From assembly GCF_000758755.1 (NCBI RefSeq), contig NZ_JRMV01000276.1, forward strand, positions 1 to 64,000: DNA of 64,000 bases, in the 5' to 3' direction. Positions within the stretch are counted from its first letter, which is position 1. Every line of letters begins with the position of its first letter. The position numbers and the translations under genes were made by a program. The notes below the pieces were generated by a model. It made no database searches and was not told the DNA's origin. It worked only from the letters and a program-made list of their open reading frames with translations. Source of the stretch: Actinomyces sp. S6-Spd3 (GTDB taxonomy: Bacteria; Actinomycetota; Actinomycetes; Actinomycetales; Actinomycetaceae). Positions 31,317 through 41,390 of the stretch are shown one piece after another.

Positions 31317-32462
31317 TTACGCCGATGCGAGCTCTCCCGAAGGCAAGAGCCATGCCTTCTCCGCCTCGATACCCAGGCGAACGTATTGACCTTCTTCAAG
31401 GAGGTCCTCGGCACGCGGATCAGAAACGACACACACGAGCGAACCAAACTCGGTCTCGATTTCGTATTCGACCGTTTCACCGTAGAAGATCGAGGTAACG
31501 ACCTGCCCCAAAGAACCCGTCAAGGTTGCGGGCTTCTCATCGGTCGGCTGAATCCTCATGGACTCAGGGCGAACCAAGACCACGGTTTCCTTGCCCTCAC
31601 GCACAGCTTCCTTCGCGCCCTCAGAAGAGTGAACGCGAATCTTCTGGCCCAAGGCCTCGATCTCAGCCATGCCGTCTTCGCCGACTTCCTGAGCCTGAGC
31701 AGGCACAAAGTTCGCGCGTCCCACGAAGTCTGCAACGAAAACGCTCGCGGGGTGCAGATAAATCTCTTCGGGAGTATCAACCTGCTCAATGCGACCGGAG
31801 TTCATGACGACAATGCGGTCCGACATTGCCATAGCTTCAGACTGATCGTGGGTGACGTAAACGGAAGAGATACCCAGACGCTTTTGCATCCGGCGGATCT
31901 CCACGCGCATCTTGACGCGCAGCTTCGCATCCAAGTTCGACAAGGGCTCATCGAAAAGCAGAACCTTGGGGCGCACAACCATGGCGCGTGCCAGTGCAAC
32001 ACGCTGCTGCTGGCCACCCGAGAGCTGAGAGGGCGCACGATCGGCCATCGCAGTCAGGTTCATCGCAGCAAGAGCGATATCGACTTCTTCCTTGATTTCC
32101 TCTGCGCTCTTCTTACGCAGACGCAAACCGTAGGCAACGTTTTCACGCACGCTGAGGTGCGGGAACAGCGCGTAGGACTGGAACACCATCGACATGGGGC
32201 GCCTGTTCGGCGGGACAACAACCATGTTCTCGCCGTCCAGCATGACCTGGCCCGAAGTTGCATCCTCGAAACCTGCGATCATGCGCAGGGTCGTGGTCTT
32301 GCCGCATCCAGACGGACCAAGCAAGGTGATGAACTCGCCGGGGCGAATGTCCAAATTGATGTGGTCGACCGCAGTCACATCAGAGACCGTATTGGAGAAG
32401 GTCTTCGTCAGTTCCACCAAGGACAGGCGGCCGGGAGCATTAGTGTCATTTGTATTCGACAT
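31317..32462 (-). CDS. ABC transporter ATP-binding protein, Fbp/Pot type importer
   Basis: This 381-aa ATPase energises the importer encoded by the two genes upstream. It shows Walker A GPSGCGKTT, signature LSGGQQQRVALARA, Walker B VLLFDEPLSNLD, the switch histidine in YVTHDQSEAM and a C-terminal TOBE-like regulatory domain (residues about 290-375). The start MSNTNDTNAP has AAAGGAAAG 7 nt upstream; an earlier in-frame start would absorb that site. It resembles FbpC of ferric importers and also sugar-phosphate and polyamine systems, so the substrate is not fixed by this gene. Confidence 0.92.
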   Translation of the reverse strand: MSNTNDTNAPGRLSLVELTKTFSNTVSDVTAVDHINLDIRPGEFITLLGPSGCGKTTTLRMIAGFEDATSGQVMLDGENMVVVPPNRRPMSMVFQSYALFPHLSVRENVAYGLRLRKKSAEEIKEEVDIALAAMNLTAMADRAPSQLSGGQQQRVALARAMVVRPKVLLFDEPLSNLDAKLRVKMRVEIRRMQKRLGISSVYVTHDQSEAMAMSDRIVVMNSGRIEQVDTPEEIYLHPASVFVADFVGRANFVPAQAQEVGEDGMAEIEALGQKIRVHSSEGAKEAVREGKETVVLVRPESMRIQPTDEKPATLTGSLGQVVTSIFYGETVEYEIETEFGSLVCVVSDPRAEDLLEEGQYVRLGIEAEKAWLLPSGELASA

Positions 32463-32483
32463 GAAGCTTTCCTTTGTCAACAA

Positions 32484-34259
32484 TTACATGCCCGCGCCAT
32501 TGGAGGCGGTGACAGATTTATCTCGCACGAGGACATTCGTCAGGCCGATAACAGCCATGACAATGACGATCAAGATCGTGCAGAAGGCGAAGGCATTACC
32601 GAAACGCCCCGCATCAACCTCAGACAGAATCTGCGAGGTCATGATCTTGGTCTTAGGAGTCGTGATGAAAATGATTGGCGACAGCGTGGTCATCGAACGC
32701 GCGAAGGCGTAGGTCAAACCAGCGATGAACGCAGGACGAATCAGGGGAAGCGTCACCTTCATGAAGGTCACCAAGCCCGAAGCACCCAAGGAGGTTGAGG
32801 CCTCGTCAATCGAATGATCAATCTGGTGGAGGGAAGCAATACCCGAACGCTGACCGGAAGGCATCGAACGCGCGATGTACACCATGATGATCGCCAACGC
32901 ACCACCGAAAACCGCAGAACCACCCGCGAGCGCAGGCATCAACTGGAGCTTTCCAAAGATGATGATCGGCTTGTTGTAGGTGATGAGGTAACCAATACCC
33001 AAGACGGTACCGGGCACAGACAAACCGAGCATACCGAGGAAGTCCATGAAGCCCGAGGAAGCCTTCAAACGCACGACAACCAACCACGCGACGATCATGC
33101 CAAGCACGCCAGCAATCGGCGTAGCAATCAGGGCCAAGATGGTCGTATCCACCATCGCATCGTTACCGATACCCGAGAGCACGTACTTGAAGTTCTTGAG
33201 AGTGAAGGTATTGTCAACGCCCAAGATCGAGACGAATGCACCCACAATAACCGTCGCGTAAATCGTCACAACGAAAAGTGCCAGCGCGGCAGTCACTGCG
33301 CCCAAAGGAATGCGAGCAGCAAGAGAAGTCACCATGCGAACGCGGCCCGCGGGCTTACCGGTCACGGTCACCGCGGAAGAACGACCCGACCAGTAGCGCT
33401 GCAGAAGGAAGACCAAGAGCGCGGGAACCAAGAGGATCAGCGAGTAAGCCGAACCGGCAGCAGTGTTGTACTCACCGTTGACCGCGATGTATGCGCGCGA
33501 AGCCAAGACCGTGAAGTCACCGCCGATGACCAAGGGGTTCGCCAGGTCAGCGATTGCCTCGACGAAGAGGAGGAGGAACGAGGCTGCGAAGCCGGGGATC
33601 AGCATGGGGAGGGTAACCGTGCGGAAAATCTTCCACGAGGATGCACCCAGGGAGGCCGCGGCCTCCTCCATTGCGGGATCCAGATTCTTGAGCATGCCGA
33701 GCATGTTCATGTACGCAACAGGGAAGAAGGAGAGAGAAAGAACCAGAGTCAGGCCAGAGAGGCCGTAGATGTTCCACTGCTGACCGAGCAGCTGAGTGGA
33801 GATAATTCCGTTGCGTCCAAACAGAGTGATCGCGGACGTTGCCACAGCGAAGGGCGGGGAAACGATCGGGATCAAGCAGATGAGGTGCAGGATCTTCTTG
33901 CCGGGGATCTTCACGCGAGCCTGAATGTAAGCGAAGAAGAAACCAACAAGAGTTCCGACAAGACCGACGACCAAGCCCAAGACAATAGTGTTCAGGGCAA
34001 TCGTACGGTTAGTCTTCGAGGAGACGAAGGAGGTCAGAACCTTCATTCCTTCGCCCGAAAATGCGCGAGCCAAAATCGTGACCAGAGGCAACAGCACCAG
34101 CAGTACCAACACCGCTGAAATGATCGCAACGATCGCGACAGTCACCGGATCACGACGAACCTTTGTTCGTTTTTTCTTTCCCGAGGCCACTGCGCGCGTT
34201 TCAGGGGTTTCCTCCCCCCGCGCACCAACGCTCGGTGGTGCACTTGTCTCCACAGACAT
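32484..34259 (-). CDS. ABC transporter permease, double-module Fbp/Afu type
   Basis: This 591-aa membrane protein contains two fused permease modules, each of about six helices. The cytoplasmic EAA-type loops are recognisable as MEEAAASLGASSWKIFRTVTLP (near residue 215) and IDEASTSLGASGLVTFMKVTLP (near 505). This fusion is characteristic of FbpB-like permeases. The N-terminal 60 residues are polar and basic. The start MSVETSAPPS is preferred to an upstream in-frame extension because the extension reads through the intergenic hairpin region; the ribosome binding site is weak. It lies between the binding protein and ATPase genes. Confidence 0.93.
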   Translation of the reverse strand: MSVETSAPPSVGARGEETPETRAVASGKKKRTKVRRDPVTVAIVAIISAVLVLLVLLPLVTILARAFSGEGMKVLTSFVSSKTNRTIALNTIVLGLVVGLVGTLVGFFFAYIQARVKIPGKKILHLICLIPIVSPPFAVATSAITLFGRNGIISTQLLGQQWNIYGLSGLTLVLSLSFFPVAYMNMLGMLKNLDPAMEEAAASLGASSWKIFRTVTLPMLIPGFAASFLLLFVEAIADLANPLVIGGDFTVLASRAYIAVNGEYNTAAGSAYSLILLVPALLVFLLQRYWSGRSSAVTVTGKPAGRVRMVTSLAARIPLGAVTAALALFVVTIYATVIVGAFVSILGVDNTFTLKNFKYVLSGIGNDAMVDTTILALIATPIAGVLGMIVAWLVVVRLKASSGFMDFLGMLGLSVPGTVLGIGYLITYNKPIIIFGKLQLMPALAGGSAVFGGALAIIMVYIARSMPSGQRSGIASLHQIDHSIDEASTSLGASGLVTFMKVTLPLIRPAFIAGLTYAFARSMTTLSPIIFITTPKTKIMTSQILSEVDAGRFGNAFAFCTILIVIVMAVIGLTNVLVRDKSVTASNGAGM

Positions 34260-34359
34260 TAAAAATCCAATCTTTACGGGATGTCCGCACATCTTTGAGG
34301 CGGGTTTTCCCTGCATTGGGCGCACCCATCAGCGGGCGCACAGATCAAGAAAGAGAGAA

Positions 34360-34402
34360 GGGAGGGGACAACGCAGGGACATGTTGAGCGCTGCCCCCTC
34401 CC
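34360..34402 (-). promoter_or_regulatory. Intercistronic hairpin between binding-protein and permease genes
   Basis: GGGAGGGG (34360-34367) pairs with CCCCTCCC (34395-34402) around a 27-nt loop, just after the stop of the binding-protein gene. Such hairpins commonly lower transcription of permease genes relative to the binding protein by partial termination or by protecting the upstream mRNA. Confidence 0.4.
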
Positions 34403-34415
34403 GCTGAAGCGCGAA

Positions 34416-35474
34416 TTACTCGCGCGGCTTAGCGGCAACCTCTTCGTCGAAGCGCTTGGTCAATTCAGGCTTTGCAGCCGCGGCTGCGGCAAAGTTGTAG
34501 TCGATCAAGTTGATTTCGTCGAGCTTGGCCATCTTGTCATTGGTCTTAGCATTCGGGTTGGTGAGAATCTGGTTCGATCCAACCGTCTGACCGATGTTCT
34601 GAGCGTCAGCAGAAATTGCCCAGTCGATGTACTTCTTCGCGGCTTCGGAGTGCTTCGAGTTCTTAATCAGAGCAACACCACCGATCTCGTAGCCGGTGCC
34701 TTCCTTCGGGAAGGAGACGACCAGGTCCTTCATGCCCTCGTCACGGTACTTCACGCAGTCGTGCGAGAAGACGAGGCCAACTGCGACCTCACCGCGGCCG
34801 GCAATCTGGCCGGGAGCAGTACCGGACTTGGTGTACTGCAGAACATTGGCGTGCATCTTCTTCATGTAGTCGATGCCTGCATTCTCGCTACCACCAAGAA
34901 CGACCTGGGTCCACAGTGTCGTGAACGCGGTACCCGAGGTCGAGGGGTGTGCGGTCGAGACCTGCCCCTTGAGCTCAGGCTTGAGGAGGTCGCTCCACGA
35001 TTCGGGAACAGCCAAGCCCCTTTCGTCCAGGACCTTCTTGTTCGAGCAGAAGCCCAGAACGCCCACGTAGACACCGGTCCAGTTGTGGTTCGGATCCTTG
35101 TACTTGTCCGGAATTTCCTTTGCGGTCGGGGAATCGTAGGCCTCGATCAGGCCCTTTTCGACTGCTGCACCATAGCCATCCACGGGGCCGCCGTGCCAGA
35201 CGTCGAACTCCGGGTTGTCCTTGGCCGAGTCCAGACGTGCAACGGTTTCACCCGAAGACAGGCGAACGTAGCTCGTCTTGATTCCGGTCTGCGCGGTGAA
35301 AGTCTCGGTCCACTTCTGGCAGAGATCTTCCATTGCGCCACACGCAATGGTCAAAGACTGCTCGGATCCGTTTCCGCCGTTGTTGTCGCTGCCCTGCTCA
35401 TTGACGATGCATCCGGACAGGGTGAAGGCTCCGACTGCGCCGAGTGCAATCAGGGAGATGAAGTTCTTCTTCAT
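34416..35474 (-). CDS. Extracellular solute-binding lipoprotein, Fbp/Afu type
   Basis: This 352-aa lipoprotein captures substrate for the importer. The signal peptide ends in a lipobox LSGC (C22), so it is membrane-anchored after lipidation. The mature protein is a family 1 binding protein with FDVWHGGPVDGYGAAVEKGL, TAHPSTSGTAFTTLWTQ and GRGEVAVGLVFSHD. The family includes ferric-ion binders (FbpA) and sugar-phosphate binders (AfuA). The paired tyrosines of classical FbpA are not evident, so iron is not assured. AAAGGAGA lies 7 nt upstream. A two-component system sits immediately upstream in the same direction. Confidence 0.88.
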   Translation of the reverse strand: MKKNFISLIALGAVGAFTLSGCIVNEQGSDNNGGNGSEQSLTIACGAMEDLCQKWTETFTAQTGIKTSYVRLSSGETVARLDSAKDNPEFDVWHGGPVDGYGAAVEKGLIEAYDSPTAKEIPDKYKDPNHNWTGVYVGVLGFCSNKKVLDERGLAVPESWSDLLKPELKGQVSTAHPSTSGTAFTTLWTQVVLGGSENAGIDYMKKMHANVLQYTKSGTAPGQIAGRGEVAVGLVFSHDCVKYRDEGMKDLVVSFPKEGTGYEIGGVALIKNSKHSEAAKKYIDWAISADAQNIGQTVGSNQILTNPNAKTNDKMAKLDEINLIDYNFAAAAAAKPELTKRFDEEVAAKPRE

Positions 35475-35580
35475 CGGGATTCTCCTTTGAATCGAGGAAT
35501 CTGTAAGGAGCATCGACTTCGCAGGCGTGCTCTCTCAGGTCCATTGTGGACTCTCGGATGCACCCGATAGTGGTCTTGCG

Positions 35581-35606
35581 GTAACGGCTGGTAACTAAGG
35601 TGTTAC
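35581..35606. promoter_or_regulatory. GTAAC repeats upstream of the binding-protein gene
   Basis: GTAAC occurs at 35581-35585 and 35591-35595 (10-nt phasing) and as its inverse GTTAC at 35602-35606. They lie between the response regulator stop and the binding-protein gene. Helical-turn spacing is typical of OmpR-family binding sites, so this may be where the adjacent regulator acts. Confidence 0.35.
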
Positions 35607-36280
35607 TAAAGTTCGGGCATCATGTAGCCGACGGAGCGAACCGATTGAACGAGGGCGGCCCCTTCTGGGCCTAATGATCCCCGCAGACGATACGCCGTCA
35701 TCTTGATCATGTCTTTTCCGCCAGACTCATCCTGCGTTTCCCATACGGAATTCAGCAGTTCGCGATAGGTGACGGGCTCGCCAAGATTTTGCACAAGCAC
35801 TTCAAGGAAACGCCTCTCGATGCTTGAGAGGACAACGGGGACACCAAAAACAAACGCCTTGTGCTGACGCATATCAACACGCAAAGGACCGTTCGTCACT
35901 ACCTCAGATGTCAGCGCCTTTGAACGCCGAAGAAGGGATTGCGCGCGCAAGGTCAACTCTTTGGGACTAAACGGTTTGGTGATGTAGTCGTCTGCGCCGC
36001 TTTCAAGTCCTTTGATCCGGTCAGACTCTTCTGACAAAGCAGTAATCATGATGATCGGAACGTCACTCATTGCACGGATTCTTTGAGCAAGCGAAATTCC
36101 AGAGATCACGGGAATCATTAAGTCGAGTACGACGAGGTCGTAGTACTTCTTCGTGAATTTATCCCATGCACGCCCACCATCACTGGCGGTCTCTACGGTA
36201 ATACCCGCAGTTTCAAGGGCAAACTTGATGATCATCAAAATCTGAGGTTCATCATCAACAACTAAAGCGGTTGTCGTCAT
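35606..36280 (-). CDS. OmpR-family response regulator
   Basis: This 224-aa regulator has a receiver domain with the acidic pair D9/D10, phosphoacceptor D53 (VVLDLMIP), T in MITALS and the lysine of ITKPFSPKEL. A winged-helix DNA-binding domain follows (about 128-222, RRFLEVLVQNLGEPVTYREL and RSVGYMMPEL). Its ATG overlaps the stop of the histidine kinase gene (ATGA), so the pair is co-translated. The ABC importer begins 131 nt downstream, with GTAAC repeats in between, so this regulator probably controls the importer. Confidence 0.92.
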   Translation of the reverse strand: MTTTALVVDDEPQILMIIKFALETAGITVETASDGGRAWDKFTKKYYDLVVLDLMIPVISGISLAQRIRAMSDVPIIMITALSEESDRIKGLESGADDYITKPFSPKELTLRAQSLLRRSKALTSEVVTNGPLRVDMRQHKAFVFGVPVVLSSIERRFLEVLVQNLGEPVTYRELLNSVWETQDESGGKDMIKMTAYRLRGSLGPEGAALVQSVRSVGYMMPEL

Positions 36281-37116
36281 TGCCCCTCCTTTGGCACCGT
36301 TGCGCTGCGCTGCGATCGCGGGATCGTCAGATAAAACGTCGTTCCTTTAGAAGCAATCGTATCGACAAGGATCGTTCCTCCGTGCAACCTCAGGATCTTT
36401 TGCGTGAGCATCATTCCAAGTCCCGTTCCAGGACGCAAGGATCCTCCGGTATCGAAGGGAATGAAGAGGCGTTCTTTTTCTTCAGGTGTCATTCCGCGCC
36501 CATCATCAACAACTGCGATTGTCACATCTTCATCGGAGTCTTGGACGCTCACGAGGATCGAGACGCCATCACCCGCGTGACGTGCAGCGTTGTTGATGAC
36601 ATTAGCGATCGCCTGTCCCATCAAACGTGGGTCAACGGACATGTGGATGGGAGCCCCATGATTTTCAAGGCGGATTGGTGCCGAATGGAAGCGGCGAAGT
36701 TGCGCGACGTTGTGTCGAACAAGTTCGCGCATTTCGACCCGTTTCAAGCGAAGGTTAAACAGATCCGATTCCATACGGATTTCTGCAAGCATGTCCTCCG
36801 CCATCTCGATGACCTGGTTAGAGTTCTCGGCGATAGTTTTGGCGAATTTCAATTGCATCTCGTTCATGGGGCCAGCAGAACCATCAGCGAGTAATTCAGC
36901 TGCTCCTCGAACGACAGTCAAAGGGGTACGCAATTCGTGTGAGAGAACAGCGGGGCCGGCAATGTAGTCCTGATGCAATTGACGCAGCCGTTCTTTTTCT
37001 GCAAGAACTCGTTTGAGCTCATGCTGAGCACGCACAAGCAGGGCAAGCAAGAGAGCAGTGAGACTCCACGACACGACCAGTACCACTACGGCCACTATCC
37101 ACATCGGTTTCTTCAC
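36277..37116 (-). CDS. Sensor histidine kinase without an extracellular sensor domain
   Basis: This 279-aa kinase has one membrane helix (residues about 6-28), a short linker and then HisKA with the phosphoacceptor H60 in LSHELRTPLTVVRG. The ATPase domain shows N box NVINNAARHAG, G1 DDGRGMTPEE, the F box LFIPFDTGG and G2 GTGLGMMLTQ. Only about five residues precede the helix, so there is no room for an external sensor. It may sense the membrane, or a partner such as the adjacent importer. It overlaps the response regulator gene downstream. Confidence 0.92.
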   Translation of the reverse strand: MKKPMWIVAVVVLVVSWSLTALLLALLVRAQHELKRVLAEKERLRQLHQDYIAGPAVLSHELRTPLTVVRGAAELLADGSAGPMNEMQLKFAKTIAENSNQVIEMAEDMLAEIRMESDLFNLRLKRVEMRELVRHNVAQLRRFHSAPIRLENHGAPIHMSVDPRLMGQAIANVINNAARHAGDGVSILVSVQDSDEDVTIAVVDDGRGMTPEEKERLFIPFDTGGSLRPGTGLGMMLTQKILRLHGGTILVDTIASKGTTFYLTIPRSQRSATVPKEGQ

Positions 37117-37186
37117 CTCCCCATTGCGTTCTCACCATTATCCCCACCCCGTCAAGAAAGGCAGACAATAAAGTGTAAACACTCGC

Positions 37187-37831
37187 TCATTTCTTCTCTT
37201 CTGAAGCTTTGATCGGGTGGCGGATGATCGTTTTGAGCTTGTCAGGAGCCACTTTGCGTGCGTCTGAAAGATAGATTTCGTGGTGACGCCGCTCTTGCGT
37301 CAGGTCGATCGCGTATCCGCACTCACGCGCATAGGCATGCATGGCCTCGACAGTGGCGGGCTCATCGTCGTAGCTGCCAATGTGCAGGCACTGCACGCAC
37401 AAGCCTTCTTCTATCGTGAGGTACTCAGCCACCGAGCAGTCAACTTTCTTTTTCTTCGTCGCTTCCTGGACCGCCCAGTCGAAATCCTCGCGCGAAACAA
37501 AGTCAGGCAGCCGGATAACGGAAATCCAGTTGAAAGCCTCTTTGTGGGAATAGTCAGCGCCCTCGACACCGTCTTGCCACCAGAATCCCTCGAGTGGCGG
37601 TACGACGAAATCGACGTATCCGTCAATCTGACGGGAGCCTTTCTTGCTCATCTTGATCGTGTAGGAAATGGCATATAGGACAGAAATTGCCCTTTGGTAA
37701 GCACCCTCCGCGTCATTAGGGTCTCCACTACCACGCATAGCGACGAAGCGCATCGTTGGAACTTCAACGATACTCGGCCCTTTCTTAGGCGCGTAGAGTT
37801 CCTTATATTCCTTTTTAAAATCAAATGCCAT
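37187..37831 (-). CDS. GyrI-like small-molecule-binding domain protein
   Basis: This 214-aa protein has the GyrI-like fold seen in stand-alone effector-binding proteins: an N-terminal strand VEVPTMRFVAMRGSGDPND, a central VPPLEGFWWQDG and the C-terminal GLCVQCLHIGSYDDEPATVEAMHAYARE. The family binds hydrophobic small molecules, and some members hydrolyse or sequester them. No DNA-binding domain is present. It is on the same strand as the methyltransferase gene just upstream, 31 nt apart, and may be co-transcribed with it. The ligand is unknown. Confidence 0.8.
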   Translation of the reverse strand: MAFDFKKEYKELYAPKKGPSIVEVPTMRFVAMRGSGDPNDAEGAYQRAISVLYAISYTIKMSKKGSRQIDGYVDFVVPPLEGFWWQDGVEGADYSHKEAFNWISVIRLPDFVSREDFDWAVQEATKKKKVDCSVAEYLTIEEGLCVQCLHIGSYDDEPATVEAMHAYARECGYAIDLTQERRHHEIYLSDARKVAPDKLKTIIRHPIKASEEKK

Positions 37832-37862
37832 CTCAGACTCCGGGTGAGCTCAACAGCGAGGA

Positions 37863-38474
37863 CTATTGCTCTTCATTGTTACAGGTGAAGGAAGCAATCA
37901 CACAAGGAATGCGGCCGTCAATAACGGTGTAGGTAACGTTGCGGTATCCCAATTTCTCAAAGAAAGCTCGATAGGAGTCCACATCGAATTGTTCCTTGAA
38001 GTCAACGCCGAGCTTCGCAAGGATCTTCGGGATTATTCCTTGTTTGCTTGGGCGACGCTTGACATAAGTCGGGACGACGATAGTGCCTCCGGGGCGGACG
38101 ACTCGTTCAAGTTCCTGCATGGCAGCACCAGGATCTGGAAGCAGATGGATGACATTGCCTGCGATGACGATGTCGAAGGAATCGTCCGCGTAATGCAACT
38201 TTGTGATGTCAGCTCTTTCGACCGTAACATTGCGATATTTCGCAAGTTTCTTCCGCGCTTGTTTGAGCATTCCCTCGGAAAAGTCGGTAGCGACCAGCCT
38301 CTTGCACATCGGCGCAAGGAAGGTGCTGATTGCACCGGTTCCGCAGGCGCATTCAAGGACCTCGTCTTCGAGGCCAACCAGCTGAGCGACAGCGACGCCT
38401 GTTCCGTCATACACGCCGCGATTAAATGTGTTTTCGAAGAAGTCGTAAAGGGGCGCAACCCGATCCCAGAACAT
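37863..38474 (-). CDS. Class I SAM-dependent methyltransferase
   Basis: This 203-aa protein carries SAM-binding motif I as VLECACGTGAIS, the acidic loop of motif II (VATDFSEGMLKQA) and the post-motif region FDIVIAGNVIHLLPDPGAAMQELERVVRPGG, as in the UbiE/COQ5-like branch. The start MFWDRVAPLYD is chosen because GGAGG lies 7 nt upstream; an in-frame extension of 23 residues without such a site is possible. The substrate cannot be told from the sequence. It lies upstream of the GyrI-like gene. Confidence 0.85.
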   Translation of the reverse strand: MFWDRVAPLYDFFENTFNRGVYDGTGVAVAQLVGLEDEVLECACGTGAISTFLAPMCKRLVATDFSEGMLKQARKKLAKYRNVTVERADITKLHYADDSFDIVIAGNVIHLLPDPGAAMQELERVVRPGGTIVVPTYVKRRPSKQGIIPKILAKLGVDFKEQFDVDSYRAFFEKLGYRNVTYTVIDGRIPCVIASFTCNNEEQ

Positions 38475-38608
38475 CACTGAACCTCCGCTTGCCCAATGTC
38501 CTCGCTTCATTGCGATATCGAAAATGCTACGCGCGCCCGGCATTTCGCACTAGCCCCAAAGGAAGTCCCTCTGTTTCATTGAGCGCGCTCCCCCGCCTTG
38601 TACAGGAA

Positions 38609-38642
38609 AGGGGGCTCCACGCCCACCGGCGTGAAGCCCCCT
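38609..38642 (-). terminator. Terminator of gdhA
   Basis: A 15-bp stem with one mismatch (38609-38623 with 38628-38642) and a CACC loop lies 16 nt after the gdhA stop codon. On the minus strand CCCTTTCCTG follows. Confidence 0.78.
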
Positions 38643-38657
38643 GAAACAGCCTGCGAA

Positions 38658-40088
<1,431 letters not shown>

Positions 40089-40171
40089 TTAGATCCTCAT
40101 CACGTTATGAATTCACTGATGATCGCTGCGCCTGCTGTATTGGCGCGAATGCTACCGCTAAGGTCAAGAAT

Positions 40172-41347
40172 GTGACTCGATCAAAGACCCCCTACGAACT
40201 TGCTGCCCTTGCGACAGTGGCGGTCCCCCGCCTTGAAGTTGCCGGACTGCGTCCCCCGCAGTTCAGCGATGAAGTCCTCTCGGTCACCGGTCTCATCGAC
40301 ACTTCGGGCGACCGCTGGATGGTCGTATGTCCACATGACACGGTTGGCGGTTTGGACATGGAGGCCCAAAACGCCGTCTTAGAGCGCCTTGGAAAAGCTC
40401 ACGATTTTTCAAAGATCCCTTTTGAAATTCCGCGTCCGGCTGGTTTTACCCGCACCCCAGAGGGCGATCGAGTCATGGTTCACCGCGATCTTGGCGGTCG
40501 AGTCATGGAAACCTCGGATTTCGACGATCCTCATTTGCTTCCCGCGTCTTTGGGGAACGCGCTGGCAGCCCTGCACAATCTTCCTGAGCTCATCTACACG
40601 GGGGTTAATCTCCCCGCGTATTCAGCTATCGAGTGTCGCGATCGCCATCAGGCGGTCTTGGACGAGGCCGCGCAGGAAGTCGTTATTCCTGCGAACTTGT
40701 GGGACCGCTGGGAAGAGTCCTTGGAGAATTTGTCCCTGTGGCGCTTCCTCCCCTCCCCTATCCACAGTGATCTGTCCGAGACATCGATCCATGTCGATCA
40801 CGGTCGAGTCTGCGCGCTGACTGGTTTTTCTTCCGCACACGTGGGAGATCCAGCTGTTGATATTGCGTGGGTTTTTGCTCGCGCTTCCGATGAGTTTTTG
40901 GAGCGATTCCACGAGGCCTACCAGCAGACGCGTTCCGAGAAGGACTTGCATCTGCTTGAGCGCGCGGAGCTTTTGTCCGAGCTCGCTGTGGTGCGTTGGC
41001 TGGTCCATGGCCTGCATAGTGATGATTCAGAAATCGTTGACGAGGCCCGGGCGATGCTGGCCGATTTGTCGGCGAGCATCGGCGAGGCGCCTTCCGCAAA
41101 GCGCCACGAGGAAGCCGATGCCGCGCCGGCGCATTCGGAATCGCCCGAGGCCGCTCCTACAGCCCAGAACGTGCGCGCGGCTCAGGCCGCGCACCCAGTT
41201 CAGGCCGCGCACTCAGTTCAGGATGCGCACGCCGAAGCAGAGCCTCCTCTTTCTGACGAGGTTGAGACCGAGGCGGGTCACACGGATGCGATCGAGGGAC
41301 CAACAGAGCACCTCGATATGAGTGTTATTTTGCCGACGCACGAGTAG
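40172..41347 (+). CDS. Degenerate phosphotransferase (APH-like fold), probable pseudokinase
   Basis: This 391-aa protein resembles the aminoglycoside phosphotransferase fold. The region PIHSDLSETSIHVDHGRVCALTGFSSAHVGDPAVDIAW corresponds to the catalytic loop and metal site (in active enzymes HGDLHPGNVLV ... VIDW). The aspartate of the loop is kept (HSDL), but the following Asn is replaced and the metal-binding Asp reads Gly (LTGF). Catalysis is therefore doubtful. The C-terminal 90 residues are Ala/Glu-rich and low-complexity, with repeated AAHPVQ/AAHSVQ units. A GTG start with AAGG 8 nt upstream is preferred. A strong terminator follows. It faces the adnAB operon. Confidence 0.75.
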   Translation: MTRSKTPYELAALATVAVPRLEVAGLRPPQFSDEVLSVTGLIDTSGDRWMVVCPHDTVGGLDMEAQNAVLERLGKAHDFSKIPFEIPRPAGFTRTPEGDRVMVHRDLGGRVMETSDFDDPHLLPASLGNALAALHNLPELIYTGVNLPAYSAIECRDRHQAVLDEAAQEVVIPANLWDRWEESLENLSLWRFLPSPIHSDLSETSIHVDHGRVCALTGFSSAHVGDPAVDIAWVFARASDEFLERFHEAYQQTRSEKDLHLLERAELLSELAVVRWLVHGLHSDDSEIVDEARAMLADLSASIGEAPSAKRHEEADAAPAHSESPEAAPTAQNVRAAQAAHPVQAAHSVQDAHAEAEPPLSDEVETEAGHTDAIEGPTEHLDMSVILPTHE

Positions 41348-41354
41348 ACCTGTT

Positions 41355-41381
41355 GGTGGTCCCGCGCTTTGCGGGACCACC
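41355..41381 (+). terminator. Terminator of the phosphotransferase-like gene
   Basis: A perfect 11-bp stem, GGTGGTCCCGC (41355-41365) with GCGGGACCACC (41371-41381), is followed by TCTTTTTG. This is a textbook intrinsic terminator on the plus strand. It lies 8 nt after the stop and also separates the gene from convergent adnB. Confidence 0.92.
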
Positions 41382-41390
41382 TCTTTTTGT

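Noticed and set aside
32814-34118. 434-codon plus-strand frame antisense to the permease
   Set aside because: Composition is rich in Arg, His, Asn and Gln with no domain; the minus strand is a clear double permease.
41150-41225. Tandem DNA repeat in the phosphotransferase-like gene
   Set aside because: Short imperfect coding repeats (AAHPVQ/AAHSVQ) within a low-complexity tail, not a mobile or CRISPR feature.
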